In this document: one piece after another, positions 14,449 through 22,750 of the stretch
Layout of the letters: every line of letters starts with the position of its first letter
How positions within the stretch are numbered: position 1 is the first letter of the stretch
Virus record (IMG/VR): IMGVR_UViG_3300035698_016797
Location: 1-64,000 of that record
Strand: one strand, 5' to 3'
DNA: 64,000 bases
Source of the DNA: a virus
The notes under the pieces: generated by a model
What the model saw: the letters and a program-made list of their open reading frames with translations, nothing else
What the model was told of the DNA's origin: nothing
Databases searched by the model: none
Position numbers and translations under genes: made by a program

Positions 14449-14928
14449 ATGTACCGCAAAACACCCTCAAAAACACATATTTGCCCCATTTGTGGGCTAA
14501 AAGGGTGTGTTATGGACAGCGTAACTAGGGAGGGTATGCGTAATAGTACATGTGCGTACTACCCCAATGACTTCATTTCCCGATTCTTTATCCAACTTCT
14601 TTCCCAGCGTAATGATTTCTGTCCCTACATATTGCGTACATTTTGGCTATACACGCTACTGGTAGTGTGTGGCACTGTGTATATGTTGAATAACCGAAAA
14701 GATTCTTCGGAGGAATTACGGGATGTTGTTTCGGAGTATAGGATGGTATATGGTGTATATAGAGATGTATATGCTAGTCACTTATCTTTGGCCATTGATT
14801 TAAGCAGAAAAGGGTTGATTCAGACTCTCTTTTACATCCAAGTGTTGGCCCCCTGCCTTGAAAGGAGTAAGGGGAAAAGCGACCTTCCCGATACAGTTCC
14901 GTCGCTGATAGACCAACACCCGGATTGA
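14449..14928 (+). CDS. Zinc-ribbon and membrane-segment protein
   Basis: 159 residues. N-terminal CPICGLKGCVM supplies a zinc knuckle; residues about 55-78 (ILRTFWLYTLLVVCGTVYML) form a likely membrane span; the rest is soluble and helical. TTGGAG precedes the ATG. Function unknown. Confidence 0.6.
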   Translation: MYRKTPSKTHICPICGLKGCVMDSVTREGMRNSTCAYYPNDFISRFFIQLLSQRNDFCPYILRTFWLYTLLVVCGTVYMLNNRKDSSEELRDVVSEYRMVYGVYRDVYASHLSLAIDLSRKGLIQTLFYIQVLAPCLERSKGKSDLPDTVPSLIDQHPD

Positions 14929-14930
14929 GC

Positions 14931-15122
14931 AACTTACCGCACTGTAAAAATTGAAAGAGATGCCTCCTGTTAGTCTGGTCGTGGACTTTTACGCATGACT
15001 ATCGTGGCTATATGGAGGCATCTTATATCTACCTTATCCTGCTACTAGAGACTATCTGTATATGGTGGTTTCTAGTATAGGGATAATCTTATCCATTGTT
15101 TAAGCAAAACGTACCACACTGT
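14931..15122 (+). ncRNA. Structured intergenic element flanked by short repeats
   Basis: A long helix AGATGCCTCC (14958 area) facing GGAGGCATCT (about 15015) encloses a GTCGTGGAC/ATCGTGGC-containing arm; a second arm CTACTAGA...TCTAGTATAG and a GGATAATCTTATCC hairpin follow. The element is flanked by similar tracts ACCGCACTGTAA and ACCACACTGTAA. No reading frame. Whether it is transcribed separately is unknown. Confidence 0.4.
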
Positions 15123-15130
15123 AAGGTTAC

Positions 15131-15562
15131 ATGATGACGATAGCAAAGAAGCAGAAAATTGAACGCAGGGTATGGAACGGGATATACACTGTTGAGCAAG
15201 TACTCTCTAAGATTAAGCCTGTGAACGCTGTCGATGTGATGGTTGACTTTAATGGAAACCTCATAAAGATGAGTTCTCAGCGGTATTTGCTCTTTTCTCG
15301 CAGTTGCACATGCTGTGTATGTGGTGTTATCGGTATATTCTTCGCCAAGGAGAGACATTCAGGTAGCACAAGGTGGCATTTTAATCTATACGCCATTGAT
15401 GATGATGGCGATGAAGTGTTGATGACAAAAGATCACATTATTCCTCGCAGTAGAGGTGGGGAAAACACCCTCAATAACTATCAGACAATGTGCACTGTGT
15501 GTAACGGTAAGAAAGGTGATAAGGGTGAAAGCTCTTTACATATTCAACCTGATGTATCGTAA
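15131..15562 (+). CDS. HNH endonuclease
   Basis: 143 residues. CTCCVCG then DHIIPRSRGGENTLNNYQTM and CTVCNGKKGDKG form a complete HNH module of the type seen in free-standing phage nucleases. The preceding N-terminal 60 residues are probably a DNA-binding part. Start at the first or second ATG. Confidence 0.9.
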   Translation: MMTIAKKQKIERRVWNGIYTVEQVLSKIKPVNAVDVMVDFNGNLIKMSSQRYLLFSRSCTCCVCGVIGIFFAKERHSGSTRWHFNLYAIDDDGDEVLMTKDHIIPRSRGGENTLNNYQTMCTVCNGKKGDKGESSLHIQPDVS

Positions 15563-15580
15563 AAACGAAAGGACGTTGAA

Positions 15581-15796
15581 ATGCCTGCTCAAAACACAAT
15601 CAACATCAAACCTCTTACATGGGCTATCATTGGCCTTGGCCTTTTGACGGCATTGCTGTTTGAGGAGTGTGCTTTCACATACATCGGCATCTTCGTCGGT
15701 GTGGCAATTCGATACGTCTTTCCTCTTCGCACTTCTACCGGCAATGCTCCCAAAAAGAGATTGTCAACCATATGGCACGACTTCATCAATTCCTAA
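15581..15796 (+). CDS. Small membrane protein
   Basis: 71 residues with two hydrophobic segments (LTWAIIGLGLLTALLFEECA and FTYIGIFVGVAIRYVF) and a basic tail. Follows the HNH gene closely after GAAAGGACG. Function unknown. Confidence 0.65.
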   Translation: MPAQNTINIKPLTWAIIGLGLLTALLFEECAFTYIGIFVGVAIRYVFPLRTSTGNAPKKRLSTIWHDFINS

Positions 15797-15814
15797 TGTA
15801 AAGGGTAATGAATC

Positions 15815-16141
15815 ATGAAAATGATTGCTACGATAGGCTGTTCTCACGAGATCCGTAACATATTGCTCGCACTTGCAGCTACTGAAGTTGAAGTGATAGT
15901 GGTGGTTGGAGAGATGGAGCTTGAAGGCCCATCCATGGTTGCACTGTTGGACTCCAAAGTATTTCCTCCACAAAAAAGCTCTGACGATGGTCAATTGGCC
16001 ATTCGTACTGGTCGATTCCACCTCCTCATCCACCAAATCGAGGTGAAGAACATCGTTATCAATGCACACAGCGTGTGTATCAACCTCTGCAACAAGGACT
16101 ATACAAGACTTCCCATAAGCCACTATAAGGGGAAAAGATAA
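15815..16141 (+). CDS. Hypothetical protein
   Basis: 108 residues. An N-terminal alternating hydrophobic pattern (IRNILLALAATEVEVIVVVG) suggests a small alpha/beta domain. Stop and next start overlap (TAATG). Function unknown. Confidence 0.68.
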   Translation: MKMIATIGCSHEIRNILLALAATEVEVIVVVGEMELEGPSMVALLDSKVFPPQKSSDDGQLAIRTGRFHLLIHQIEVKNIVINAHSVCINLCNKDYTRLPISHYKGKR

Positions 16142-16572
16142 TGGCTAAGTTTGGAAGATCTGGATCTATGGAGATAGTGGACCATGTAAGAGGAAATGCT
16201 GAAAGTGCTCGTCGTACTTCTGGGATCTTTGGTCCACCAGTGTTAGCTGAAAGTCATACATGTAACCCTCCTGGCTTTGAAGGCAAGAGAGTTGTTCACA
16301 CCCTTGAACGTGGTGAAGAAGTGATGAAAGCTATTCTCACTATGATTGCACTGGCCAATGTCTCATGCCATGTTGAAAGTGATTTCAGCACAAGGGAAAA
16401 CGTTGGCCTCATCATGTCTGAACACGAGGAAGTTGCACTGTTCACCTGTCATTCAACACGAAGGAGTGACAATAGGGGCAAACAATCATTCACAGCAAAC
16501 GATGTGGACAGAATTGAACTCCTTGATCAAAGTCACGTTGCAGTGCTCGTCAAAATAAATGCATTTGTGTAA
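16141..16572 (+). CDS. Hypothetical protein, N-terminus shared with the next gene
   Basis: 143 residues starting MAKFGRSGSMEIVDHVR. The first 17 residues and the preceding AAAAGATA leader resemble those of the gene at 16594, suggesting duplication of the 5' end. The middle region (GEEVMKAILTMIALANVSCH) is helical. Not recognised. Confidence 0.68.
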   Translation: MAKFGRSGSMEIVDHVRGNAESARRTSGIFGPPVLAESHTCNPPGFEGKRVVHTLERGEEVMKAILTMIALANVSCHVESDFSTRENVGLIMSEHEEVALFTCHSTRRSDNRGKQSFTANDVDRIELLDQSHVAVLVKINAFV

Positions 16573-16593
16573 TCTAGTTAAGAGGAAAAGATA

Positions 16594-16935
16594 ATGGCTG
16601 GACTCGGAAGACTTGGACCTATGGCTGTTGAACCTGTCAGGTCTTGTCATTTTAACGTGGAACGTCTGCTCATCCATTGTGGTACTTGTTCAATTGAGTG
16701 TTGCATTGATGGATGGGAAGAAGGTTCAGATTACCATTGGAATCTTTGTGGTGTTCCAATATGGAGCAATGTATTGAGAGCCTTTGTGACTACGGAAAAC
16801 AATAGAACTCAAGTGGTGTTCCAGCCTAAAAATGTACAGACCATAAAGATTGCTGGAAGAAGCTGTGTTGTTCAGTTGTGCCGTGGTGTTGTTCCTATCA
16901 AACCTTTTGAAGAAACATATCCAAACGTGGAGTGA
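16594..16935 (+). CDS. Hypothetical Cys-rich protein
   Basis: 113 residues starting MAGLGRLGPMAVEPVR. CGTCSIECC and later WNLCG could form a metal site. It shares its N-terminal segment and ribosome-binding leader with the upstream gene. Function unknown. Confidence 0.68.
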   Translation: MAGLGRLGPMAVEPVRSCHFNVERLLIHCGTCSIECCIDGWEEGSDYHWNLCGVPIWSNVLRAFVTTENNRTQVVFQPKNVQTIKIAGRSCVVQLCRGVVPIKPFEETYPNVE

Positions 16936-17264
16936 TGATGAAAGATTGCATTGTCATGTATGGTGGTTTTGTGATGTTGCCTGCTTTAGTGGGTAGTATC
17001 ATCGTGTTAGCAAGAAAGTTGAGAAAGAAAGGGCAGACAGATGGACAGGTTGGCAGTAGGGCAAGGATCGACGTTCAAGCATTGTACAATGGTAAATCCG
17101 TTCGTGCTATGTGTAGTCGTGAGTGCAATCTTGGAGAAACTGAGTTGGATGAGAGAGAGGGTTGCCAAAGATCGCAAAGATGGAGTGGTGAACGACCACT
17201 TTCCTTGCGACGGAGCCATGCCTCTGTTCATGCGGGATTTTATCCTGCTCGATGGATCATGTAA
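16932..17264 (+). CDS. Membrane-anchored small protein, 3' part overlapping
   Basis: The N-terminal YGGFVMLPALVGSIIVLARK followed by KLRKKGQ looks like a genuine single-span membrane anchor and starts with ATGA coupling to the previous gene. Beyond about residue 38 the frame overlaps the next gene for 224 bases and has a composition unlike a folded protein. Either both frames are translated or the stop has been lost. Confidence 0.4.
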   Translation: MMMKDCIVMYGGFVMLPALVGSIIVLARKLRKKGQTDGQVGSRARIDVQALYNGKSVRAMCSRECNLGETELDEREGCQRSQRWSGERPLSLRRSHASVHAGFYPARWIM

Positions 17265-17613
17265 AGAACACTATCGAGTTGACCCAGATCCCAAAGACAG
17301 AATACACTACTGGCCTGTAGAGCAAAGTGAGAGAGAGTATGAAGACAGACCACATGGTGACAATGAACTGGTATTCAAACCCAATCCAGACGTGATATTC
17401 ATTCAGTTCCGTGCAGCTGATGAGGCTCCCGTCACTGTTGCTGGATTCCAGTTCAAGCCAAGATGGGAAAACAGTCACCAAGAGGCATTTGGCCAAGTTC
17501 TCCGTCATGGTGGAAACCATGATTGGAGCATGTCTGAACTGAAGGCTAATATCTTCTCAATGTGTGACCTCTACTACAGTCGCCACCTTCACCGCTTCAT
17601 TGCTCCTTCCTGA
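17041..17613 (+). CDS. Hypothetical protein
   Basis: 190 residues, starting after AAAGGG. The N-terminal stretch MVNPFVLCVVVSAILEKLSW is hydrophobic. The C-terminal 120 residues (DPDPKDRIHYWPVEQSERE onward) look globular and acidic. No family recognised. Confidence 0.68.
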   Translation: MDRLAVGQGSTFKHCTMVNPFVLCVVVSAILEKLSWMRERVAKDRKDGVVNDHFPCDGAMPLFMRDFILLDGSCKEHYRVDPDPKDRIHYWPVEQSEREYEDRPHGDNELVFKPNPDVIFIQFRAADEAPVTVAGFQFKPRWENSHQEAFGQVLRHGGNHDWSMSELKANIFSMCDLYYSRHLHRFIAPS

Positions 17614-17649
17614 TCCCAAGTAAAACTCAACGTGGTGTGAACACTGAGG

Positions 17650-17937
17650 ATGGGCGTTAATGGTATTGCCCTGCTGTTAGCGTTTGTCTTTAGTGTTCAC
17701 ATCATGTTGAACTCAACGAGGTGTATCATGTTGACCGTGAGAATGGCAAGAACAACAGGAAATTTGATCGTTGAGGATAAATTCCGCAAGAATAGAGCAG
17801 TTATCACGTTAAAGGGACAGATTCTCTTTATAAGTGGGCTGGCTGAAAGTGCGGTAAGATGGGCAGTGAAAGACTACGTTGATAAGTACCCTCGACCAAT
17901 AGGGTGTAAACACACATCCGTTCAGTGTTATGTATAA
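17650..17937 (+). CDS. Hypothetical protein with N-terminal hydrophobic segment
   Basis: 95 residues. GIALLLAFVFSVHIMLN may be a membrane anchor or signal. A basic middle section follows. Function unknown. Confidence 0.55.
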   Translation: MGVNGIALLLAFVFSVHIMLNSTRCIMLTVRMARTTGNLIVEDKFRKNRAVITLKGQILFISGLAESAVRWAVKDYVDKYPRPIGCKHTSVQCYV

Positions 17938-17957
17938 GGGAGAGAATAGAAAATACC

Positions 17958-18425
17958 ATGCAGTACTCTACATCCACATATAGTAGTAACTACTTTTCTA
18001 CGTCTGACCGTTCGTTAGACTATGGTAGTTATAACCTTGATGGGTTGAAGAGTTCTCCAAAGTCTCACATAAAGGTTCGCTTCCTGTCACATGGCAAGGT
18101 TAAAGCAAATGTGAGTGGTATTGTAGTGTCAGAACGTACTGATGATGGTGATTGCTCTATCAAAGAACAGTTTCCTGTCATTGTGTTGGTTGCCAATTTT
18201 GAAGGAGTGAGTAAGATTTACTCCACGGTGAGAAGCAATGGAGTTGTTCAGCATGATGTGTTCACTCTCGACGGCATTATGATGATAGAGCTTTTAGGAC
18301 GCATACCTCTGTATAAGGCACAAACTTATCTGGTTGAAATATGCAAAACTAAAGGCATTAAGACTGGTGGATGGCGTTTTTTGCTTGCCGACTGGCCAAG
18401 TCCACAAGAAGGAGTTGCAGCATGA
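17958..18425 (+). CDS. Hypothetical protein
   Basis: 155 residues from MQYSTSTYSSNYFSTSDRS; a start at 17925 is also open. Ser/Tyr-rich N-terminus, then alternating beta-like segments (SHIKVRFLSHGKVKANVSGI). Ends with ATGA overlap with the next gene. Confidence 0.62.
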   Translation: MQYSTSTYSSNYFSTSDRSLDYGSYNLDGLKSSPKSHIKVRFLSHGKVKANVSGIVVSERTDDGDCSIKEQFPVIVLVANFEGVSKIYSTVRSNGVVQHDVFTLDGIMMIELLGRIPLYKAQTYLVEICKTKGIKTGGWRFLLADWPSPQEGVAA

Positions 18426-18649
18426 GTGGAATAAAGGAAATGACTTGTCAATGTCAAATCTTTACGCTCTCGTATGAAGACTCTGACTGTGGACAAACAA
18501 TAGAGTGTCCTCTTTGTCATAGATATATGACGTTGAAGGACAGAGGATTTCTTAACAGCGAGAGAACGTTTGAGCCTACTCTCTCTGCTCCTGGACATGG
18601 AATTGATTTACAACAGGCTCTGAAAGAATTGAACGAAGCATGGGGTTGA
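18422..18649 (+). CDS. Small zinc-ribbon protein
   Basis: 75 residues from MSGIKEMTCQCQIFTLSYED after AAGGAG; CQC...CGQTIECPLCHRYM gives four cysteines spaced like a zinc ribbon. Function unknown. Confidence 0.68.
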   Translation: MSGIKEMTCQCQIFTLSYEDSDCGQTIECPLCHRYMTLKDRGFLNSERTFEPTLSAPGHGIDLQQALKELNEAWG

Positions 18650-18672
18650 TACCTCTAAAGAAAGGGCAGACA

Positions 18673-19233
18673 ATGGAATTCGGCATCACGGGTACACAAA
18701 TCGGGTTGACTGATTTACAGAGTGCGAAAGTTCATAACGTGCTGGAACGTATTTGTGCCAGAATCAAACCTCGTGTTGAAAAAGGTGAAAGCCTCATTCT
18801 TCACGAAGGGTGTTGTGTTGGTGCTGATGATCAAATTACCACAATGTTCCTGGCAATGGCTTCTTATGCTTTCGTCACCGAACATCCTCCTGCAAACACT
18901 AGCAAGATGGTTCCTCATATCAATGGAAATACTCGACTAGATCCACACCCATATCTGGTTAGAAACCGACACATCGTTGATTCGAGTGAGTTTATTCTTG
19001 CTTGTCCAAAGCAAATGACGGAAAACCAGCGTGGTGGGACATGGTACACCATCAGATATGCCAGAGCACAAAATGTACCAATCGTGATAGTGTGGCCAGA
19101 TGGAAGTGCCACTCACGAAGGAGATTTTGAGTTCATCAATCAGACCGAGAATGTTGCCACCATCAACAAGATGGCAGGAAATGTTGACGATCCTATGTAT
19201 GCACCAATTTCATTTAAAGAGGATGAAGAATGA
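18673..19233 (+). CDS. SLOG-like Rossmann protein with MYAPISF tail
   Basis: 186 residues from MEFGITGTQIGLTDLQ after AAAGGG. The opening GITGT and ILHEGCCVGADDQITTMFLA match the SLOG/DUF2493/DprA-LOG nucleotide-binding pattern (G[ST].G.T, then H.G.C.GaD). Such domains bind nucleotides or their derivatives and appear in phage-defence and nucleotide-signalling systems. The last 20 residues, DDPMYAPISFKEDEE, carry a short motif repeated in the next two large genes. SLOG assignment is fairly good; ligand unknown. Confidence 0.7.
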   Translation: MEFGITGTQIGLTDLQSAKVHNVLERICARIKPRVEKGESLILHEGCCVGADDQITTMFLAMASYAFVTEHPPANTSKMVPHINGNTRLDPHPYLVRNRHIVDSSEFILACPKQMTENQRGGTWYTIRYARAQNVPIVIVWPDGSATHEGDFEFINQTENVATINKMAGNVDDPMYAPISFKEDEE

Positions 19234-19697
19234 AAAAGATTCTTCTTAAAGTAGCAAGGTTGGATGGTGTTACGACAGAGTTGTTTATCAACTTAATGCT
19301 ACGCTTTTCTAACTTTTTGTCGAATTGGGCCGATTACGAAACTAATCGGCTACTCTTCGTAGAAGTACGCATTGGAGCCAAGGCTAGAGCACGGTTTCAG
19401 TTCGTTGGATGGACAGTTGAAGAGGCAAGAGATGAGATGGACAACAACTTGCCTGATGGATACCTTTCAGTGCCGTATGTAAACGGTCTGTTTGCAGAAG
19501 ATAGCGTGGTATTAAGACCACTCGATGTACTTGTGTTTATTCCTCCAACAGCAAAAAGGATATTATTCGTATCATGGCTAAGAAAACAAAAGTCCCAACT
19601 GAGACATTGGACTTTGGTACTGCTGGAAAGATTAAGGTTGTGCTGGTCCAAGGTTCGCTTGTGCCTAATTCTATTCTCCCAGAGACGGTCGAGGTAG
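19230..19697 (+). CDS. Possible MoaD/ThiS-like beta-grasp protein
   Basis: The frame codes 155 residues but the reliable part is about 110. Residues 61-106 read WTVEEARDEM, then VNG at 84-86, then VVLRPLDVLVFIPPTAKR. This is the order seen in MoaD-type ubiquitin-like proteins: a helix after strand 2, a VNG turn and a D.V.FIPP C-terminal strand. There is no terminal GG. The rest overlaps the next gene by 124 bases and looks like read-through of another frame. Assignment is by pattern only. Confidence 0.45.
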   Translation: MKKILLKVARLDGVTTELFINLMLRFSNFLSNWADYETNRLLFVEVRIGAKARARFQFVGWTVEEARDEMDNNLPDGYLSVPYVNGLFAEDSVVLRPLDVLVFIPPTAKRILFVSWLRKQKSQLRHWTLVLLERLRLCWSKVRLCLILFSQRRSR

Positions 19698-19909
19698 AAT
19701 CAGGCTTCGTGTATGGGAGATACCCATTCGACGTTAAAGATTCAAAGTGCTTTCGGTATATTGTCAGTATGACCGGTAACGGTTCACGTTCGGACACTAA
19801 CTATATCAACATAGGAAGACACACTACAAGAGCGTGCTATGTAAGGAATATGAGGAAGACGTGCACTGCCAAATTTAAGGTGGTATCTGGTTCTGTTCGT
19901 GCTGCGTAG
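19574..19909 (+). CDS. Hypothetical basic protein
   Basis: 111 residues starting MAKKTKVPTETLDFGTAG, with alternating beta-like sequence and basic C-terminus (RHTTRACYVRNMRK). Its start lies within the preceding frame, with AAAGG 14 bases upstream. Function unknown. Confidence 0.62.
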   Translation: MAKKTKVPTETLDFGTAGKIKVVLVQGSLVPNSILPETVEVESGFVYGRYPFDVKDSKCFRYIVSMTGNGSRSDTNYINIGRHTTRACYVRNMRKTCTAKFKVVSGSVRAA

Positions 19910-19968
19910 AGTGAAACGTGTCAGTTCGACACGACACTATAAACCCATTCTGCAAAAGGAGCAAGAAA

Positions 19969-20247
19969 ATGGGTAAGGGCAAGGGTTCGATGGTTTCATT
20001 GTTTAGCGTTGGACAAGTGATTGTCTTTCGTGACAATGATGAAAGTGGAAAAGCCATCGACAGAGTAGGTCGCATAACCAAACTTCACAAGTCCTGCACT
20101 TGCGGAGTTGCGGAAATCCATCCTCTTGACGAGAAGGGGAAACAAAAGAAGCTGGCAAGAAAGCTGAGAGGCGTTCACAATGCGAATGCAAAACAGCTTG
20201 AAGAGCTTCGTCAAGCCATGGCAGAGAAGGAACAAAGTCATGAGTAG
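19969..20247 (+). CDS. Hypothetical protein
   Basis: 92 residues from MGKGKGSMVSLFSVGQVIVF after AAGGAG. The first half looks like a small beta-barrel (GQVIVFRDNDESGKAIDRVG), then a charged helix. Its stop overlaps the next start. Confidence 0.65.
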   Translation: MGKGKGSMVSLFSVGQVIVFRDNDESGKAIDRVGRITKLHKSCTCGVAEIHPLDEKGKQKKLARKLRGVHNANAKQLEELRQAMAEKEQSHE

Positions 20248-21181
20248 GAAGATCGTTCAGAAATTGGCTATCACATTTCGTGTAGCCTTCATCTCTAAGC
20301 GTGACGGCAAGTACCTCAAGTACTTTCGTACATATGTTCCATTCCCGGAACACATGGCACTTCCTGGGCAAATATTTGCCGGAAACTCGTATGTTACGGC
20401 TTTCAAAATTGCTCTTGGATACAACAACAAGTTCGAGAATAAGAAAGATTTCTCTGTACGTGAGTATTCGTACAGGAAGTCTCAAGTGACAGAGGAAGGG
20501 AAGAGACGTGTCATTAAAGCCTATGAGAATGGTGACATGGAAGCGTATGCTAAAGAAGGTACGCTAATGGTCTCTCCTCACAGAGCTGTTGCTCGACGCT
20601 ACCAAGTGCTTCCACTCGTCATGGTTTGCTGTGACACGGTCGAAGGAGTTGAGTGGCGTTGGAGACTTGAGTATACCGAGATTGACCTTGAGGCACAATC
20701 CATGAGTGATAGAGATGGTGACAGGGTGATTCCTCTGCTACCAGACTATTCTGCTTATGGAGAAGACGTGTCTCCATCGAAGGATTCTAACGAACCACCT
20801 CCTGTTATGGGACAAGAGGTGATTGAGTACGACGAAACAGATGCGAACAGTGTGCCTAAAATGCTTATTCGTCTCGAAGACGAAGGGTTTGAGATGAAGG
20901 TGCATGAACGTAGAGGAAAGAATGATGGTGAACCTCTCAATCTTGCTCAGAAAAGAACAAAAGCCAAGAAAGATACCGCATTGAGAGAGAGACAAGGGAT
21001 TGTTAACGCTATCACGGCTGAAGTTCCAATCCTCACAACGGTTGAGAGCGATTCCTTGTACGATCCAATTATCATCGGAAGAGAATATGATGATGCTGAG
21101 CCAGTAACGGCAACCAAACCAGAACAGACAATCGCGGCTGAAGACCCAATGTATAAATCAATTAGCTTCGAGGAGAAATGA
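20240..21181 (+). CDS. Large protein with repeated MYxPI-type C-terminal motifs
   Basis: 313 residues from MSRKIVQKLAITFRVAFI. The N-terminal 140 residues look globular; the C-terminal third is acidic and disordered. Near the end are SLYDPIIIGREYDD and DPMYKSISFEEK, versions of the motif also found at the ends of the SLOG-like gene upstream and the zinc-finger gene downstream. No enzyme motif seen. Confidence 0.7.
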   Translation: MSRKIVQKLAITFRVAFISKRDGKYLKYFRTYVPFPEHMALPGQIFAGNSYVTAFKIALGYNNKFENKKDFSVREYSYRKSQVTEEGKRRVIKAYENGDMEAYAKEGTLMVSPHRAVARRYQVLPLVMVCCDTVEGVEWRWRLEYTEIDLEAQSMSDRDGDRVIPLLPDYSAYGEDVSPSKDSNEPPPVMGQEVIEYDETDANSVPKMLIRLEDEGFEMKVHERRGKNDGEPLNLAQKRTKAKKDTALRERQGIVNAITAEVPILTTVESDSLYDPIIIGREYDDAEPVTATKPEQTIAAEDPMYKSISFEEK

Positions 21182-22590
21182 TGAGTAGCAAGAAATTCAC
21201 GGCTTTTGAACTTGGCACCGACGGCAAACCGATTGAAGAGGTATGCCCCAAGGGAACAACAAGTCCTGTTACGTTGCATCGTCTCATTCGTAAGGCTTCC
21301 GGTGATACTGGTGAAAACGGACATCTCAAGCCAATGAGTAGTGTAGATGCAGACAAAAACATCGAAGTCATCTCCGCTTGTGGCACGCTAGAAATCAATG
21401 GCAAGAAGTACGAAGTGCGAACCGTTGGTGACAATTCCGATTTCGGCAACATGGGAAATGAGTTCGGCGGTTTGATGGAGGCGGCGCTTGAGGAAATCTC
21501 AGAATGCCCCGTTTGTCGTGGACACATCGTTCCAGATGCCAACCTGTGGATGTCAGAAGATGGTCTCGAAGGCTTCGTCCATGATGAATGCAAGGATCTG
21601 TTCGGCAAGGCCATTGAAAGAGGAAAAGCAGAAGATCACGAGAACAAGCGTGAACGTTTCCGTCAACGCCGCTACAAAGAACTCCAAGTGTTGATGCATG
21701 ACGCGGAACTTGAGGCGAGAGCAGACAGGCTTGAGTGGGTTGATCCTGAGCCTCCTGAATCCTTCCCAGAAGGTGCTGAAAGATGCTTCCTCTGTTCTGG
21801 CCATGTAACTATCGGAAACAACAATGTTGTTCCTCGTGATGTCCTCCGTGGACAAATTCAAGACACCGGTGAGGCTTGCTACGCACACATCGAATGCCTC
21901 CGCAATGAAGTACTGAAAGATCCAGAGTTACGGATTTTGATGTTCTTCGAGTCTTATGGGTTGAGACTTCACGAAGAAGTCATCAAGTCGTGCGTCAAGC
22001 TCCAAGCCGCTATCAAGTATGGCTTGATTCGCCGGTTGAGAGAAGAGTATGGTGGAAACACGGTTGTTCGTCGTGATGCTGTTGCTCCAGAGCAACTGAT
22101 AACAGAGTCTGCAAGAAGTCTGCGAGCTGGAGATTTCCTCGGACTGGCACATACTGGTCAAGAGGTGCCCGTTGCGGCTATGTCTCACATTACGGATGAG
22201 ATTACTCTTGCAGCACGTCATGCAAGTGACATGCTCAGAGAACGTCTCAATCTTCAACCGGCTCCTGTTGCAGGGATTCGACCGGTAAGAGACGGTGTGA
22301 ACATGATTACTCACGAAGGGGAAATGTACGCTCCCATCATCATCGGTAACGATGAAGACGGTGTAATAGAAACCAATGCCGATGAAACTATTCCGGTCAG
22401 TGGTGGAACTTCCAACGAGAACGAAGTGGTAAAAACCATCATGCTGGATGAAGGATCTGTTGCCAAGGATATGTATGCTCCCATCTCATTCGCAAGTGAA
22501 GAAACACAGTGTGTAGCCTGTGGAGGTACTGAAGTTGCCTCTAGCGGTGAACCGTGTGTTCCATGTCAGCAAAAGAAAGACTCCAAGTAG
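21181..22590 (+). CDS. Multi-zinc-finger protein with MYAPI motifs
   Basis: 469 residues. At least two fingers of the pattern CxxC-(about 20-26)-H/D-xx-C are visible: CPVCRGHI...FVHDEC and CFLCSGHV...AHIEC, plus a terminal CVACGG...CVPC knuckle. Between them is a charged helical region. The C-terminal third contains EMYAPIIIGNDED and KDMYAPISFASEE. The same kind of CxxC...HxxC finger is repeated four times in the protein at 35518. These may be protein- or RNA-binding modules; no enzymatic motif. Confidence 0.72.
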   Translation: MSSKKFTAFELGTDGKPIEEVCPKGTTSPVTLHRLIRKASGDTGENGHLKPMSSVDADKNIEVISACGTLEINGKKYEVRTVGDNSDFGNMGNEFGGLMEAALEEISECPVCRGHIVPDANLWMSEDGLEGFVHDECKDLFGKAIERGKAEDHENKRERFRQRRYKELQVLMHDAELEARADRLEWVDPEPPESFPEGAERCFLCSGHVTIGNNNVVPRDVLRGQIQDTGEACYAHIECLRNEVLKDPELRILMFFESYGLRLHEEVIKSCVKLQAAIKYGLIRRLREEYGGNTVVRRDAVAPEQLITESARSLRAGDFLGLAHTGQEVPVAAMSHITDEITLAARHASDMLRERLNLQPAPVAGIRPVRDGVNMITHEGEMYAPIIIGNDEDGVIETNADETIPVSGGTSNENEVVKTIMLDEGSVAKDMYAPISFASEETQCVACGGTEVASSGEPCVPCQQKKDSK

Positions 22591-22626
22591 GGATTGCGCG
22601 AGTGCGGTGCAGTTCGCAGTGTAAGT

Positions 22627-22672
22627 AGGAGAGGGTGCGTCCATTCGGGGCGCACCCTAACTCCTCTTTTTT
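22627..22672 (+). terminator. Strong intrinsic terminator
   Basis: AGGAG-GGGTGCG pairs with CGCACCC-CTCCT, followed by CTTTTTT. Confidence 0.9.
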
Positions 22673-22699
22673 GTCACCGTATTTCGCATTAGATAGATA
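22671..22699 (+). promoter_or_regulatory. Sigma70-type promoter
   Basis: TTGTCA (22671-22676), 17 bases, TAGATA (22694-22699), immediately after the terminator and 50 bases before the next start codon. Confidence 0.6.
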
Positions 22700-22750
22700 T
22701 GTGTTTACATCGACCTTTCATTTTCCCCAGCCATCTTCTAGGAGTTTATT

